A stretch of 6,397 nucleotides of DNA. Origin: Verrucomicrobiia bacterium. GTDB taxonomy: Bacteria > Verrucomicrobiota > Verrucomicrobiia > Verrucomicrobiales > Akkermansiaceae. This document shows positions 6,226-6,397 of this stretch, piece after piece; the stretch's first letter is position 1; every line of letters begins with the position of its first letter. Below the pieces are notes generated by a model. The model was not told the DNA's origin. It did no database searches and was given only the letters and a program-made list of their open reading frames with translations. The position numbers and the translations under genes are program-made. Location: the NCBI GenBank assembly GCA_947460915.1, contig CANHKJ010000184.1, positions 1-6,397 of the forward strand, read 5' to 3'.

Positions 6226-6397
6226 CTATGCGAGCAACTTTTTCTCACTACGGATTTTTTTGATCTCGAAAACCACAAGGGCGAGCAACATTACCACAGT
6301 AATTGGCACGACAAATTCAAACATCACCTTGCTAAACACGGGCAGTGAGTCGTGTTGAGTAGCACCCAGAATGAGATAGACCGTGTATGCAACGTAG
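6226..6397 (-). CDS. C-terminal end of an unrecognised membrane protein (partial at right edge)
   Basis: A minus-strand frame enters from the right edge (first full codon at 6396-6394) and runs 56 codons to TAG at 6226-6228. The peptide begins YVAYTVYLILGATQ, continues QHDSLPVFSK, then a clear membrane helix FEFVVPITVVMLLALVVF, and ends EIKKIRSEKKLLA. The basic tail after the last helix predicts a cytoplasmic C-terminus by the positive-inside rule. This composition of hydrophobic helix plus Lys/Arg tail is typical of the end of a real transporter or other polytopic protein, and it lies in line with the downstream minus-strand genes. I do not recognise the family. The 79-codon frame on the opposite strand here is less protein-like. 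Confidence 0.65.
   Translation of the reverse strand, partial: YVAYTVYLILGATQHDSLPVFSKVMFEFVVPITVVMLLALVVFEIKKIRSEKKLLA

Noticed and set aside
6109..6348. 79-codon plus-strand frame
   Set aside because: It lies antisense to the more convincing membrane-protein end, is rich in His and Gln with no recognisable domain, and has no ribosome site.
1..6397. Mobile element, CRISPR array, tRNA/rRNA or defence system
   Set aside because: No transposase, integrase, regularly spaced repeats, terminal inverted repeats, cloverleaf-like sequence or recognised defence gene was found on either strand.

Overview
The window reads as an ordinary chromosomal segment of a Gram-negative bacterium of intermediate GC content. 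The best guess is Verrucomicrobiota (Opitutia-like). The basis is a FixI/CcoI-type P-type ATPase of the divergent form with a VHIDLPIALG stretch and NGE instead of TGE, an AraC regulator with a Cys-rich PocR-type sensor domain, a four-EF-hand predicted lipoprotein, and few strong Shine-Dalgarno sites. The taxon is inferred from protein style, not proven. No RNA gene, CRISPR array, insertion sequence, integrase or phage gene is visible.

Left part, plus strand (1-3632). The window opens inside a copper-type P-type ATPase gene related to fixI/ccoI, which serves cbb3 cytochrome oxidase assembly. The reading frame is continuous from the left edge to 1961 except for one in-frame TAG at 204-206, between transmembrane helices 2 and 3. 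Everything after the stop, including CPC, DKTGT and GDGAND, is intact, so this is either a recent nonsense mutation or a sequence error. The 3' end of this gene overlaps the start of a PocR/AraC-family regulator (1882-2859, start uncertain). After 74 bp without a gene comes a short-chain dehydrogenase/reductase-fold protein (2934-3632) whose catalytic tyrosine position is isoleucine.

Right part, minus strand (3642-6397). A DinG-family Fe-S DNA helicase (3642-5663) converges on the dehydrogenase gene with only 9 bp between the stop codons. Directly upstream of it, and overlapping by an ATGA start/stop junction, is a small exported protein with four canonical EF-hand calcium loops (5660-6103). 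The two are probably co-transcribed and translationally coupled. A candidate weak promoter lies just upstream of the EF-hand gene. At the right edge is the C-terminal 56 residues of an unrecognised membrane protein on the minus strand, ending in TAG at 6226. That stop shows that TAG appears to act as a normal terminator in this genome, so general TAG reassignment does not explain the interrupted ATPase.

How the genes fit together: the ATPase and the overlapping regulator look like one transcription unit, with a possible link between copper or respiratory-oxidase maturation and a Cys-rich sensor. The helicase and EF-hand pair form a separate unit with no obvious shared function. No clearly new defence or mobile system was found. 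The points most worth a second look are the amber-interrupted ATPase, the Tyr-less dehydrogenase, the Cys-rich regulator overlapping the ATPase, and the EF-hand/helicase coupling.
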